NCBI GenBank assembly: GCA_007119835.1
Contig: SKOX01000037.1
Location: forward strand, 1-15,850
Direction of reading: 5' to 3'
Length of the DNA: 15,850 bases
Origin: Paracoccaceae bacterium
Lineage (GTDB): Bacteria; Pseudomonadota; Alphaproteobacteria; Rhodobacterales; Rhodobacteraceae
Shown here: positions 1 through 8,143 of the stretch, one piece after another
Position numbering within the stretch: the stretch's first letter is position 1
Layout: the number at the start of each line of letters is the position of its first letter
The notes under the pieces: generated by a model
Told to the model about the DNA's origin: nothing
The model's database searches: none
Seen by the model: only the letters and a program-made list of their open reading frames with translations
Made by a program: the position numbers and the translations under genes

Positions 1-491
1 CAGACCAGCACGCTGCCCCGCACCGTCTCCGCCGCGCCGCCCTCGGCGCTGTCGGTGAAGTGGACGGCAACCCCGCCCTCGTCCTGCACGAAGCCGGCAA
101 GGCAGCGCCCGGTGCGGATCGCCTTCGCCCCCATCCGGTTCAGCACCGCCTGGAAGAGGACGTTCTGGAACCGTCCGCGATGGATCGAGAATTGCGGGAC
201 CGCGTGCCCGGCATCGAGGCCTCGCAGCTCGCGCCACACCTCCTGGCCGTAGCGGTTGAGATAGCGCAGCTCGCGGGTCCGGACGCCGACGGCGTCGAGC
301 GCCGGCAGAAGGCCGAGGTCGTCGAGCTCGCGGATCGCGTGCGGCAGGACGTTGATGCCGACGCCGATCTCGCGCACGCTGGCGGCGCGCTCGTAGATCG
401 TGACGTCGATGCCGCGCGCGTGCAGCATCAGCGCGGTGGTCAGGCCGCCGATGCCTGCGCCCGCGACGATGACGGAGCTGCGGTGACCCAT
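1..491 (-). CDS. FAD-dependent aromatic monooxygenase, PhzS / salicylate-hydroxylase type (C-terminus beyond window)
   Basis: The first 163 residues are visible; the frame is open to the left edge, so the C-terminal half is missing. The N-terminus carries the Rossmann FAD-binding motif GAGIGG (residues 11-16), then an acidic strand end (VTIYER) and the phrase GVGINVLPHA, typical of class A flavin monooxygenases. A PQFSIHRGRFQ segment resembles the PhzS-like branch, where the Arg contacts FAD. These enzymes use NAD(P)H and O2 to hydroxylate, often with decarboxylation, an aromatic acid in the cytoplasm. The ATG at 491 lies 4 nt after the cupin stop, so it is the last visible gene of the transporter operon. 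The NAD(P)H-side GD motif lies outside the window. The substrate cannot be read from this part; co-transcription with an aromatic-acid transporter suggests a related ring acid. Family assignment is confident, substrate is not. Confidence 0.85.
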   Translation of the reverse strand, partial: MGHRSSVIVAGAGIGGLTTALMLHARGIDVTIYERAASVREIGVGINVLPHAIRELDDLGLLPALDAVGVRTRELRYLNRYGQEVWRELRGLDAGHAVPQFSIHRGRFQNVLFQAVLNRMGAKAIRTGRCLAGFVQDEGGVAVHFTDSAEGGAAETVRGSVLV

Positions 492-495
492 TGCG

Positions 496-951
496 TCAGC
501 CCTCCTCTGGCGGCGGCAGGAAGTCGATCTCGTGCCTGGCGGAAACGGCGACCACGTCCGCCGGGTTCGCCTTCGGCCCGAGATTGTGGATCGCCCAGAA
601 CAGGTCGAACAGCTTGCGCGTCGGCGACACCCAGAACAGGCACTTGATCGTCTGCTCGGACTTGTTGAAGATCCCGTGCGGGCGGCCCATCGGCAGCCGC
701 ACCAGGTCGCCGGGCGTCCCCTGCATCTCCTCCCCCTCGAGCCAGAAGTCGAAGCGCCCCTCGAGGACGTAGAGGCACTCGTCCTGGGTCGGATGGATGT
801 GCGGCGGCACGAAGGTCCCCGGCGGCAGGGTGGCGTGCCAGGAGAAGACGCGGTCGGAGCACTGCTTCGGCACGTAGGTCTGACCGAGGATGTTCCAGGC
901 GATGCCGTCCATCCCGGTCGTGGTGGGCGTGATGCCCGGCGTCATGTCCAT
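496..951 (-). CDS. small cupin protein (single metal-type cupin barrel), left-arm paralogue
   Basis: A 151-aa protein with both cupin motifs intact. Motif 1 spans residues 45-65, with His51, His53 and Glu58 in the G-X5-HXH-X4-E-X6-G pattern. Motif 2 spans 81-96, with His92 in G-X5-PXG-X2-H-X3-N. These four residues normally bind one divalent metal, so it is probably a metalloprotein and not merely a sugar- or ligand-binding cupin. It has no signal peptide. The start at 951 is supported by a good ribosome site (GGGAGG, about 5 nt upstream). It follows livF by 39 nt and precedes the flavin monooxygenase by 4 nt. The protein encoded at 11322-11768 is clearly its paralogue: the metal residues have identical numbering and FWVSP and DFLP blocks are shared. 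Single-domain cupins include isomerases, oxygenases, decarboxylases and lyases; the actual reaction is unknown. It is too short to be a two-barrel gentisate dioxygenase. Confidence 0.88.
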   Translation of the reverse strand: MDMTPGITPTTTGMDGIAWNILGQTYVPKQCSDRVFSWHATLPPGTFVPPHIHPTQDECLYVLEGRFDFWLEGEEMQGTPGDLVRLPMGRPHGIFNKSEQTIKCLFWVSPTRKLFDLFWAIHNLGPKANPADVVAVSARHEIDFLPPPEEG

Positions 952-990
952 GTCAGCCTCCCTGTTGCGCGGCGCAGGTCCGGCCGCGGC

Positions 991-1695
991 TCAGACCTGC
1001 AGGTACCGCTCCTTGATCTGCGGCTCGGCGAGCAGCTCGGGCGTCGTGCCGCTCCAGACGATCTCGCCCTTCTCTATCACGATGTGGCGATCGGCGATGC
1101 GGGCGAGCGCGTCGACGTTCTTGTCGATCACGAGGATCGACTCGCCCTCCGCCTTGAGCTGGGCGAGGCAGGTCCAGATCTCCTCGCGGATCAGCGGCGC
1201 GAGGCCTTCGGTCGCCTCGTCGAGCACGATGAGCCGCGGGTTCGTCATCAGCGCGCGGCCGATGGCGAGCATCTGCTGCTCCCCGCCCGAGAGCTGGTTG
1301 CCCATGTTGCGGCGGCGGTCCTTAAGGCGCGGGAACATGCCGTAGACCCGGTCGAGCGACCAGGCGGTGCCATGCCGCCCGCTGCCGGTCTTCGCGGTGG
1401 CGACGAGGTTCTCCTCGGTGGTCAGGTTTGGGAAGACCTGGCGGCCCTCGGGCACCAGGCCGAGGCCTGCGCGGGCGATCTCGTGCGGACGGGCGCGGGC
1501 GTAGTCGCGGCCATCGATCACCACCCGACCGGCCTTCGGCGGCAGCAGGCCGAAGATCGAGCTGACGGTTGTCGTCTTGCCCATGCCGTTGCGGCCGAGC
1601 AGCGTGACGACCTCCCCCGCGCGCACCTCGAAGGAGAGGCCGAAGAGCACCCGGCTCGGCCCGTAAGCGTTCTCGAGGTTCTCCACGGCAAGCAT
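991..1695 (-). CDS. livF: HAAT-family ABC transporter ATP-binding protein LivF
   Basis: 234 aa, the usual length for LivF. Visible motifs are Walker A GRNGMGKTT (34-42), ABC signature LSGGEQQ (135-141) and Walker B ending LIVLDE (155-160). The LivF-specific phrase LVPEGRQVFPNLT is also present. The switch-histidine region reads LVIDKNVDAL, with no His, as is usual in LivF proteins where EQN or DKN replaces it. It forms the nucleotide-binding heterodimer with LivG on the cytoplasmic face and energises uptake through LivH/LivM. The start overlaps the livG stop by one base (TGATG), indicating translational coupling. In this context the cargo is more likely an aromatic carboxylate than leucine, an inference from the neighbouring catabolic genes, since family members transport both. 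Confidence 0.95.
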   Translation of the reverse strand: MLAVENLENAYGPSRVLFGLSFEVRAGEVVTLLGRNGMGKTTTVSSIFGLLPPKAGRVVIDGRDYARARPHEIARAGLGLVPEGRQVFPNLTTEENLVATAKTGSGRHGTAWSLDRVYGMFPRLKDRRRNMGNQLSGGEQQMLAIGRALMTNPRLIVLDEATEGLAPLIREEIWTCLAQLKAEGESILVIDKNVDALARIADRHIVIEKGEIVWSGTTPELLAEPQIKERYLQV

Positions 1696-2456
1696 CAGGC
1701 CCCGACCCCCGCCTCTTCCTCGCCGAGATAGGCCGCCCGGACCTCTGGGTTCGCGCGAACATCCGCCGGCGTCCCCGTCGCGATGATGCGGCCGTAGACA
1801 AGGACCGACACCCGGTCGGCCAGCCTGAACACGGCGTGCATGTCGTGCTCGATCAGCACGATCGTGAGCCGTCGCTTCAGCGACTCGAGCAGCGACAGGA
1901 GCACGGCGCCGTCCTGCCTACCGGTGCCGGCGAAGGGCTCGTCGAGGAGCAGCAGACGCGGCTCGGTCGCGAGCGCGACGGCGATCTCGAGCTGACGCTG
2001 CTCGCCGTGGGACAGGTTGCGGGCGAGCACTTCCGTCCGCGCCTCGAGCCCCACCTGCCGCAGGAAATCGAGCGCCGGCTCGTTGAGCCCGGCCTCCGCC
2101 GCCGCCGACCGGAAGAAGCGGAAGCTCGATCCGGAGCGTGCCTGGACCGCGAGGGCGACGTTCTCCAGCACCGTGAAGCCGGGCAGGACCGAGGTGATCT
2201 GGAACGACCGCGCCAGCCCGAGCTGGACCCGCCCGGCCATGTCGAGCGCGGTGATGTCCTGCCCGTCGTAGAGAATCCGGCCGCCATCGGGGTGCAACTG
2301 CCCCGACAGCTGCGCCACGAGCGTCGTCTTGCCCGCGCCGTTCGGGCCGATAATCGCGTGCAACTCGCCCGCGCGCGCGTCGAGGCTGATGTCGTCGGTG
2401 ACCTTCAACGCACCGAAGGCCTTGTGCAGCTTCTCGACGCTCAGGAGCGGGGTCAT
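1695..2456 (-). CDS. livG: HAAT-family ABC transporter ATP-binding protein LivG
   Basis: 253 aa. Walker A GPNGAGKTT lies at 37-45, the signature LSHGEQ at 148-153, Walker B RLLLLDE at 167-173, and a switch histidine in LIEHDMHAVF near the C-terminus. The GLARSFQI phrase after the first strand set is a LivG hallmark. The ATG at 2456 was chosen because it gives the normal LivG N-terminus (LLSVEKLHKAFG) and overlaps the livM stop as ATGA. The frame stays open far upstream inside livM, but that extension is arginine-rich shadow sequence. The D-loop region reads EPFAGTGRQD where many LivG proteins have AGMN/AGMG, a mild deviation. It is the partner of LivF, the second ATPase of the uptake complex. 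Confidence 0.95.
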   Translation of the reverse strand: MTPLLSVEKLHKAFGALKVTDDISLDARAGELHAIIGPNGAGKTTLVAQLSGQLHPDGGRILYDGQDITALDMAGRVQLGLARSFQITSVLPGFTVLENVALAVQARSGSSFRFFRSAAAEAGLNEPALDFLRQVGLEARTEVLARNLSHGEQRQLEIAVALATEPRLLLLDEPFAGTGRQDGAVLLSLLESLKRRLTIVLIEHDMHAVFRLADRVSVLVYGRIIATGTPADVRANPEVRAAYLGEEEAGVGA

Positions 2457-3439
2457 CGATTGCCGCCGAACAGCCGCTGGACGAGGCCGCTGACGCCGCC
2501 CGGCGAGAAGAAGACGACCAGGATCAGCACGATCCCGAGGCCCATCCGCCAATGCGTCGTGAAGACGGCGAGCCATTCCTCGAGCAGCAGCACGACGAAG
2601 GCGCCGACCACCCCGCCGATCAGGGTGCCGATCCCGCCGAGGATCACCATGACGATGAGCTCGCCCGACCGGTGCCAGGACATGTAGGCGGGCGAGACGA
2701 ACATCGCCTGATTGGCGAGCAGGACGCCGGCGACCGCGGCCATGCAGCCGGCGATCACGAAGGCCACGAGCTGGTAGCGGAACGGCCGGAACCCGATCGC
2801 CTGCATCCGCAGCGCGTTCTCCCGGGTGCCGGAGATGACCCGTCCGAAGCGCGACCCGACGAGCGCCGAGGCAACCACGTAGAAGCCGACGAGGATGGCG
2901 AGCGTCAGGTAGAAGAGGGTCGTGCTGTCGCGCAGCAGGTCGCTCCCGAACACGGTCGAGCGCTGCGCGAGCGACATCCCGTCGTCGCCCCCGTAGGCCG
3001 CGAACGACACGAAGAAGAAGTAGGCCATCTGCCCGAAGGCGAGCGTGATCATGATGAAGTAGACGCCGCGCGTCCGCAGCGCGATCGCGCCCGTCACCGT
3101 CGCGAAGATCGCCGAGAGGCCGATCGCGGCCGCGAGATGGACCCCCAGATCGGTGACCCCGTGCCGCGACAGGATGCCGACGCAATAGGCGCCGAGGCCG
3201 ATATAGGCGGCGTGGCCGAACGAGACGAGCGCGCCATAGCCGAGGATCAGGTCGAGCGACAGCGCGGCGATCGCGAAGACGAGGATGCGGGTGAAGACGA
3301 CCACGAGGAACGGGTCGCCGATCGCCGTCGCGATGAACGGCAGCGCCGCGAGCAGCACGAAGAGCGCGCCCGCTACCATGTGCCGGGTCGGCAGGCCGAG
3401 CCCGCTGCGGCGCGGGCGGCGGGCGGCGGCGTCGCTCAT
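2453..3439 (-). CDS. livM: HAAT-family ABC transporter permease LivM
   Basis: 328 aa of mainly hydrophobic sequence with about eight to ten predicted membrane segments. The cytoplasmic loop ENALRMQAIGF followed by a hydrophobic AFVIAGCMAAVAG helix is the coupling region typical of LivM. The N-terminus has a basic stretch (ARRPRRSG) before the first membrane helix, consistent with an inside-positive orientation. The GYGALVSFGHAAYIGLGAY segment is strongly characteristic of the family. It pairs with LivH to form the transmembrane channel. ATG at 3439 overlaps the livH stop (ATGA) and its own stop overlaps livG in the same way, so the three genes are translationally coupled. The family is certain; the transported substrate is inferred from context. 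Confidence 0.95.
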   Translation of the reverse strand: MSDAAARRPRRSGLGLPTRHMVAGALFVLLAALPFIATAIGDPFLVVVFTRILVFAIAALSLDLILGYGALVSFGHAAYIGLGAYCVGILSRHGVTDLGVHLAAAIGLSAIFATVTGAIALRTRGVYFIMITLAFGQMAYFFFVSFAAYGGDDGMSLAQRSTVFGSDLLRDSTTLFYLTLAILVGFYVVASALVGSRFGRVISGTRENALRMQAIGFRPFRYQLVAFVIAGCMAAVAGVLLANQAMFVSPAYMSWHRSGELIVMVILGGIGTLIGGVVGAFVVLLLEEWLAVFTTHWRMGLGIVLILVVFFSPGGVSGLVQRLFGGNR

Positions 3440-4356
3440 GCCGGTCTCCCGCCGAACAGGCCCGCGGGCCGGACGGCGAGCACCACCGCCATCAGGATGT
3501 AGATGAGCATCGGCGCGAGCGTGCGGCCGGTCTGGGAGGCGGCCGACGGGTCCATCACCATCTGCAGCAGGATCGGCCCGAAGCTCCGGCCGAGCGTGTC
3601 GACCACCCCGACGAGGATCGCGGCGACGAAGGCGCCCTTGATCGAGCCGATGCCGCCGATGACGATGACGACGAAGGTGAGGATCAGGACGCTCGCGCCC
3701 ATCCCCGAGTCGACGGACAGGACCGGCGCCACGATCGCGCCCGCGAAGGCGGCGAGCATCGCGCCGAACGCGAAGACGAAGGCGAAGAGCTGCCCGACAT
3801 TCACGCCGAGCGCCGAGACCATCGGCCGGTTCGAGGCGCCCGCCCGCAGCAGCATGCCGGTGCGCGTGTGGTTGATCACGAGGTAGAGGCCGAGCGCCAC
3901 GACGAGGCCGGTGCCGATGATGGCGAGCCGGTAGACCGGATACTGGATGATCCCGAGCAGCGGGATCGAGCCCGACAGCAGCGCCGGGATCGGCACGCTG
4001 AGCGGCGTCGAGCCCCAGATCATCCGGACGCCCTCGGTCACGATCATCACGAGCCCGAATGTCGCGAGGACCTGGTCGAGGTGCGATCGCTCGTAGAGCC
4101 TTCGGAAGATGGTGTATTCGAGGAGCAGCCCGAAGAGCAGCGCCGCCGCCATGGCGACCGGCAGCGCGAGCCAGAAATTGCCCGTGATCACCACGAACGT
4201 CGCCATGAGGTAGGCGCCCACCATGTAGAGGACGCCATGGGCAATGTTGATGAAGTCCATGATGCCGAAGATCAGCGTCAGCCCGGCCGCCACCAGGAAG
4301 AGGAGGATGCCGAGCTGAACGCCGTTCAGCAGCTGCAGGATCAGAAGGTTCGTCAT
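3436..4356 (-). CDS. livH: HAAT-family ABC transporter permease LivH
   Basis: About 306 aa, polytopic. The family signatures [19 protein letters not shown] near the N-terminus and an EAA-like cytoplasmic loop ([17 protein letters not shown]) are present, and it ends with the usual RPAGLFG. Two adjacent starts are possible: GTG at 4359 and ATG at 4356. Neither has a convincing Shine-Dalgarno, and ATG is preferred because it gives the standard [12 protein letters not shown] start. The gene begins about 34 nt after the solute-binding-protein stop, so its translation may depend on readthrough or coupling from that gene. It forms the membrane pore with LivM. A cargo of an aromatic acid such as 2-aminobenzoate or salicylate is inferred from the divergent catabolic operon. 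Confidence 0.94.
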   Translation of the reverse strand: MTNLLILQLLNGVQLGILLFLVAAGLTLIFGIMDFINIAHGVLYMVGAYLMATFVVITGNFWLALPVAMAAALLFGLLLEYTIFRRLYERSHLDQVLATFGLVMIVTEGVRMIWGSTPLSVPIPALLSGSIPLLGIIQYPVYRLAIIGTGLVVALGLYLVINHTRTGMLLRAGASNRPMVSALGVNVGQLFAFVFAFGAMLAAFAGAIVAPVLSVDSGMGASVLILTFVVIVIGGIGSIKGAFVAAILVGVVDTLGRSFGPILLQMVMDPSAASQTGRTLAPMLIYILMAVVLAVRPAGLFGGRPA

Positions 4357-4390
4357 CACCGGGAGCCGCGGGGAGCGAGGGCCGGAGCCC

Positions 4391-5557
4391 TCACTCCATC
4401 TCGCAATCGTCGGCGTAGGTGTCCTGATAGTCGTCGAAGATCCGCTCGACGATCGAGGTGTGGAACTTCCCGTCCTCCCGCTGCACCGCCTCGGTCAGGT
4501 AGAAGTCCTGGATCGGGTAGTGGTTGTGGCCGAAGGTGAACTCCCGGCGCAGGCTGTCGAAATCGGCGGACCGCAGCGCCTCGCGCAGCGCGTCCGCGTC
4601 GGAGAGGTCGCCGTCCACCGCCCGCACCGCCGCGTCGATCAGCATCGCCGCGTCGAAGGCCTGCATCGCGTAGGTGCCGGGGATCGAGCCGAACCGCTCC
4701 TCATAGGCCGCGACGAACTCGCGCGAGCGCTCGTAATCGAAATCCGGCGCCCAGTTCGCGCCTGCGAGCATGCCGAGGGCCGCCTCCTGCTGGGCCGGAA
4801 GCGTGCTCTCGTCAACGGTGAAGGCCGACAGGAACGGGAGGTCGCCGAGCCCCGCCTGCTGGTATTGCCGGACGAGGTTCACGCCCATCCCGCCGGGCAT
4901 GAAGGCGAAGACCGCCTCGGGCTGGAAGGCCGCGATCTGCGCGAGCTCCGCCGAGAAGTCGAGCTGGCCGAGCGGCGTGTAGGTCTCGCTGACGATCTCG
5001 CCGGTGAAGTGCCGCTTGAACCCGGCCAGCGAGTCGCGGCCCGCCTGGTAGTTCGGCGCGAGCAGGAACACGCTCGCAAAGCCCTCCCGCTCGGCATAGG
5101 CGCCCATGACCTCGTGGTTCTGGTCGTTCTGGTAGGACGTGACGAAGAAGTTCGGGTGGCACTCCGCGCCGGCGTAGTTCGAGGTGCCGGCGTTCGAGCT
5201 GATCAGGAACTTTCCGGAGCCGGTGATCGGACCGTGGATCGCCTGCAGGATGTTGGAGAAGATCGGGCCGACCACGAAGTCGACGTCCTCGCGCTCGACG
5301 AGCTCGCGGGCGCGGGAGGCGGCGAGGTCCGGCTGCTGCTCGTCGTCGATGACGATGATCTTGGCGTCGAGCCCGCCGAGCTGGCCGTCGAGCTGCTCGA
5401 CCGCGAGGAGGAAGCCGTCCCGCCCCTGCTCGCCGAGAACCGCCGCCGGGCCGGACAGCGTGAACATGAGGCCGACCTTGATCTCGTCGGCCGCGGCCGC
5501 CCCGCCCACGAGTCCCGCGGCCGCGAAGGCGCCGATCGTCGCCGTCCTGAGTGTCAT
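4391..5557 (-). CDS. periplasmic ABC substrate-binding protein, HAAT (Peripla_BP_6) family
   Basis: 388 aa. It starts with a Sec signal peptide: one basic residue, a hydrophobic Ala/Gly-rich core, and a likely cleavage after Ala23 ([10 protein letters not shown]). The mature protein has the type I binding-protein opening [14 protein letters not shown] and the [11 protein letters not shown] segment, both standard for this family. Many such proteins, for example HbaE in Rhodopseudomonas, bind aromatic acids. The ATG at 5557 is chosen because it yields the signal peptide and has GGGGAG six nt upstream; the frame runs open far beyond it but codes for nothing recognisable there. It is first in the transporter operon, nearest the shared promoter region. 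The C-terminus contains two cysteines of the mature chain region (one in YADDCEME, another in GAECHPNF), which could form a disulfide. The ligand is not determinable by reading. Confidence 0.93.
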   Translation of the reverse strand: MTLRTATIGAFAAAGLVGGAAAADEIKVGLMFTLSGPAAVLGEQGRDGFLLAVEQLDGQLGGLDAKIIVIDDEQQPDLAASRARELVEREDVDFVVGPIFSNILQAIHGPITGSGKFLISSNAGTSNYAGAECHPNFFVTSYQNDQNHEVMGAYAEREGFASVFLLAPNYQAGRDSLAGFKRHFTGEIVSETYTPLGQLDFSAELAQIAAFQPEAVFAFMPGGMGVNLVRQYQQAGLGDLPFLSAFTVDESTLPAQQEAALGMLAGANWAPDFDYERSREFVAAYEERFGSIPGTYAMQAFDAAMLIDAAVRAVDGDLSDADALREALRSADFDSLRREFTFGHNHYPIQDFYLTEAVQREDGKFHTSIVERIFDDYQDTYADDCEME

Positions 5558-5770
5558 TGCATTCTCCCCGTTGTTTTCCTGGCGCCGCGTGACCCGGGCA
5601 CCGATGCCGGCCGCGTTGTCGCGGCGGCCCCGTTCGGCAGTCCGTCTGGCCTCAGCCACACCCGAGCCACAGTTCGGATTGCGGGGCGGGGCTTTGTCAA
5701 CAGGAATTTCCTCCCCGCTGGAACACCCGCAGCCCCGGCCGCGATCGGTCCTGCCGTCAATCATTTCATA

Positions 5771-5785
5771 CCTGAAACTTTTAGG
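5771..5785. promoter_or_regulatory. candidate operator palindrome, CCTgAAA-C-TTTtAGG
   Basis: A 15-bp near-perfect dyad centred on 5778 pairs at six of seven positions; the seventh is a G/T. It abuts the -35 of the catabolic promoter. A looser second dyad, TTTCA-N4-TGAAA (5764-5777), overlaps it on the left. The dyad length and position fit a winged-helix dimer such as the MarR protein encoded in the operon (8877-9377). The assignment to that regulator is inference. Confidence 0.5.
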
Positions 5786-5797
5786 CTTGGAAAGCCT
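5783..5797. repeat. inverted repeat AGGCTT-GGA-AAGCCT over the -35 box
   Basis: A perfect 6-bp inverted repeat with a 3-bp spacer lies directly on the -35 hexamer (5787-5792) and overlaps the end of the neighbouring palindrome by 3 bp. A protein bound here would block RNA polymerase. It may be a second operator half-site cluster or simply a chance dyad. Confidence 0.35.
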
Positions 5798-5815
5798 GCG
5801 CCGGCGCCATATCAT
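5787..5815 (+). promoter_or_regulatory. candidate sigma-70 promoter of the catabolic operon
   Basis: TTGGAA at 5787-5792 and TATCAT at 5810-5815 are separated by exactly 17 bp, matching the housekeeping consensus at 4/6 and 5/6 positions. Transcription would start near 5822, giving a leader of roughly 25 nt that contains the GGAG ribosome site at 5834-5837. In sequence this GC-rich such a match is unlikely by chance, but it has not been tested. Confidence 0.55.
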
Positions 5816-5845
5816 CCCGGGTGCAGATCGAGAGGAGAGTGCAGC

Positions 5846-8143
5846 GTGAAAGCGGCGTGCCTCGGCGGCGGACCGGCGGGTCTCTATTTCGCGATCTCGA
5901 TGAAGCTCCAGGATCCCGCGCACGAGGTCACGATCTACGAGCGGAACCGCCCGGACGACACCTTCGGCTGGGGCGTCGTGCTGTCGGACGAGACGCTGCA
6001 GACGCTCGCGGCGAACGACCCGGTCTCGGCCGAGGCGATCCGCCGGGAATTCGCCTACTGGGACGACATCGCGGTCGTGCACCGCGGCAGCCGGACCGTG
6101 TCGACCGGCCACGGCTTCTGCGGCATCGGCCGGATGAAGCTCCTCCTCCTGCTGCAGGAGCGCGCGCGCGAGCTCGGCGTCCACATGCGCTTCCAGACGG
6201 AGCTCGAGGCCGACTACGTGCACCGCCTGATGGCCGAGAACGACGTCGTCATCGCGTCGGACGGCCTCAACTCGAAGACCCGCAGCCTCTTCGCCGACGT
6301 CTTCCGGCCCGAGATCGACCGCCGCCGTCTCAAGTTCTGCTGGCTCGGCACGCGCCAGAAGTTCGACGACGCCTTCACCTTCATCTTCGAGCAGACCGAC
6401 AAGGGCTGGGTCTGGGCGCACGCCTACCAGTTCGACGCCGAGACCGCGACCTTCATCGCCGAATGCTCCCCCGAGACCTGGGACGCCTACGGCTTCGGCG
6501 AGATGAGCCAGGACGCCTCGATCGCGACGCTCGAGCGCATCTTCGCCGCGCATCTCGGCGGCCACCGCCTCATGTCGAACGCGCGTCACCTGCGCGGCTC
6601 GGCCTGGCTCAACTTCCCGCGCGTCCTCTGCGAGCGCTGGTCGCACGAGAACCTCGCGCTGATGGGCGACGCCGCCGCGACGGCACATTTCTCGATCGGC
6701 TCGGGCACCAAGCTCGCGCTCGAGAGCGCGATCGCCATGGCCGACTATCTCAGCACCGAGTCTGACGTCGCATCGGCCTTCGCCCGCTACGAGGATGCCC
6801 GGCGGCTCGAGGTGCTCCGCCTGCAATCGGCGGCGCGCAACTCGATGGAATGGTTCGAGGAGGTCGAGCGCTACCTCGACCTCGACCCGGTGCAGTTCAA
6901 CTATGCGCTCCTGACCCGCTCCCAGCGGATCAGCCACGAGAACCTGCGCCTGCGCGATCCCGACTGGCTCGCCTCGGCCGAGGGCTGGTTCATGCGCCGC
7001 GCCGGCGCGGCCGCCGACACGCCCGCCCGCCGGCCGATGTTCGCGCCCTTCCGGCTGCGCGAAATGGCGCTCGCGAACCGCATCGTCGTCTCGCCGATGG
7101 CGCAGTACAAGGCCGTGGACGGCTGCCCGACCGACTGGCACTTCGCCCACTACGCCGAGCGCGCCAAGGGCGGCGCCGGCCTCCTCTTCATCGAGATGAC
7201 CTGCGTGAGCCCGGAGGGCCGGATCACCCCCGGCTGCACGGGCTTCTATGCTCCCGAGCACGAGCGCGAATGGTCGAGACTTGTGCGCTTCGTCCATGCC
7301 GAGACGCGCGCGAAGATCTGTGCCCAGATCGGCCATTCCGGCCCCAAGGGCTCGACACAACTCGGCTGGCACGAGATCGACATGCCGCTCGACGACGGCA
7401 ACTGGGAGGTCATGGGCCCCTCCCCCGTCCCGTGGTCGGAGCGCAACCAGATCCCGCGCGAGATGACCCGCGCCGACATGGACCTGGTGCGCGACCAGTT
7501 CGTCGCCTCGGCCGGGATGGCCGCACGCTGCGGCTTCGACATGCTCGAGCTGCACATGGCGCACGGCTACCTGCTCTCCGCCTTCATCACGCCGCTGTCG
7601 AACAGGCGCACCGACGGATACGGCGGCAGCCTCGCGAACCGCCTGCGCTTTCCGCTCGAGGTGTTCCGGGCAACCCGCGCCGTCTGGCCGCAGGAAAGGC
7701 CGATGTCGGTCCGCATCTCGGCCAACGACTGGATGGGCGACGAGGGGATCACCCCCGACGACGCCGTCGAGATCGCCCGCGCCCTCTTTGACGCCGGCGT
7801 CGACATCGTCGACGTCTCGGCCGGCCAGACCTGGAGCGCGGCGCGGCCGACCTACGGTCGGATGTTCCAGACGCCCTTCTCCGACCGGATCCGCAACGAG
7901 CTCGGCAAGCCCACGATGGCGGTCGGCAACATCTACGAGCCCGACCACGCCAACTCGATCCTGATGGCCGGCCGCGCCGACCTCGTCTGCCTCGCGCGCC
8001 CGCACCTCGCCGATCCCTACTGGACGCTGCACGCCGCCGCCGCACTCGGCGAGGACGTCGCCTGGCCCGACCCCTATCTCGGCGGCCGTGACCAGCTCCG
8101 CCGCCTCGCCGAGCGCGGCGAGGGCATGGGGCTCAGCGTGTGA
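5846..8143 (+). CDS. fused FAD monooxygenase / OYE-type reductase (anthraniloyl-CoA monooxygenase-reductase or salicylyl-CoA 5-hydroxylase type)
   Basis: 765 aa, two enzymes in one chain. Residues 1 to about 390 are a class A flavin monooxygenase, with FAD motif GGGPAG (7-12), [11 protein letters not shown] and the flavin-binding GDAA (274-277). Residues about 395-760 are an old-yellow-enzyme TIM barrel, with [20 protein letters not shown], the substrate-site pair His570 and His573 ([10 protein letters not shown]), and [14 protein letters not shown]. This architecture is that of 2-aminobenzoyl-CoA monooxygenase/reductase (EC 1.14.13.40). That enzyme 5-hydroxylates anthraniloyl-CoA and then reduces the ring to 2-amino-5-oxocyclohex-1-ene-carbonyl-CoA. 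Databases often label the same fusion 'salicylyl-CoA 5-hydroxylase'. The GTG start at 5846 places the FAD motif at the N-terminus and has GGAG 8 nt upstream; the open frame further upstream is not coding. It is first in the catabolic operon and overlaps the next gene by GTGA. Architecture is certain; amino versus hydroxy substrate is inferred from the Rid gene downstream. Confidence 0.93.
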   Translation: MKAACLGGGPAGLYFAISMKLQDPAHEVTIYERNRPDDTFGWGVVLSDETLQTLAANDPVSAEAIRREFAYWDDIAVVHRGSRTVSTGHGFCGIGRMKLLLLLQERARELGVHMRFQTELEADYVHRLMAENDVVIASDGLNSKTRSLFADVFRPEIDRRRLKFCWLGTRQKFDDAFTFIFEQTDKGWVWAHAYQFDAETATFIAECSPETWDAYGFGEMSQDASIATLERIFAAHLGGHRLMSNARHLRGSAWLNFPRVLCERWSHENLALMGDAAATAHFSIGSGTKLALESAIAMADYLSTESDVASAFARYEDARRLEVLRLQSAARNSMEWFEEVERYLDLDPVQFNYALLTRSQRISHENLRLRDPDWLASAEGWFMRRAGAAADTPARRPMFAPFRLREMALANRIVVSPMAQYKAVDGCPTDWHFAHYAERAKGGAGLLFIEMTCVSPEGRITPGCTGFYAPEHEREWSRLVRFVHAETRAKICAQIGHSGPKGSTQLGWHEIDMPLDDGNWEVMGPSPVPWSERNQIPREMTRADMDLVRDQFVASAGMAARCGFDMLELHMAHGYLLSAFITPLSNRRTDGYGGSLANRLRFPLEVFRATRAVWPQERPMSVRISANDWMGDEGITPDDAVEIARALFDAGVDIVDVSAGQTWSAARPTYGRMFQTPFSDRIRNELGKPTMAVGNIYEPDHANSILMAGRADLVCLARPHLADPYWTLHAAAALGEDVAWPDPYLGGRDQLRRLAERGEGMGLSV

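Larger units (their letters stand above)
5558..5845. promoter_or_regulatory. divergent intergenic control region
   Basis: 288 bp separate the divergent transporter and catabolic operons, with no plausible small gene inside. The right half, 5760-5815, is the only A/T-rich stretch in the vicinity and holds the plus-strand promoter and its palindromes. For the minus strand there are two -35-like hexamers, TTGACA at 5700-5695 and TTGACG at 5760-5755, but no convincing -10 at 16-18 bp from either, so that promoter is unresolved. A perfect inverted repeat GCCGCG-TTGT-CGCGGC (5610-5625) would form a hairpin in the leader of the transporter mRNA; its role is unknown. Confidence 0.7.

Noticed and set aside
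496..951. The cupins as gentisate 1,2-dioxygenase, which would complete a salicylyl-CoA to gentisate route.
   Set aside because: Gentisate dioxygenases are two-barrel proteins of about 340-380 aa; both cupins here are single barrels of about 150 aa.
991..1695. LivF lacking the switch histidine as a possible defective ATPase.
   Set aside because: Replacement of that His by EQN/DKN-type residues is usual in LivF. The second site is provided by LivG, which has the His.
4460..5845. In-frame upstream extension of the monooxygenase-reductase.
   Set aside because: It is antisense to the solute-binding protein and low-complexity in composition. The FAD motif sits at residues 7-12 when GTG 5846 is used, and that start has a Shine-Dalgarno.
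4391..8032. A single open frame of about 1200 codons on the minus strand running from opposite the monooxygenase-reductase gene through the solute-binding protein.
   Set aside because: Only the last 388 residues (from 5557) resemble a protein. The rest is the GC-bias mirror of the plus-strand gene, crosses the promoter region and would destroy the signal peptide position.
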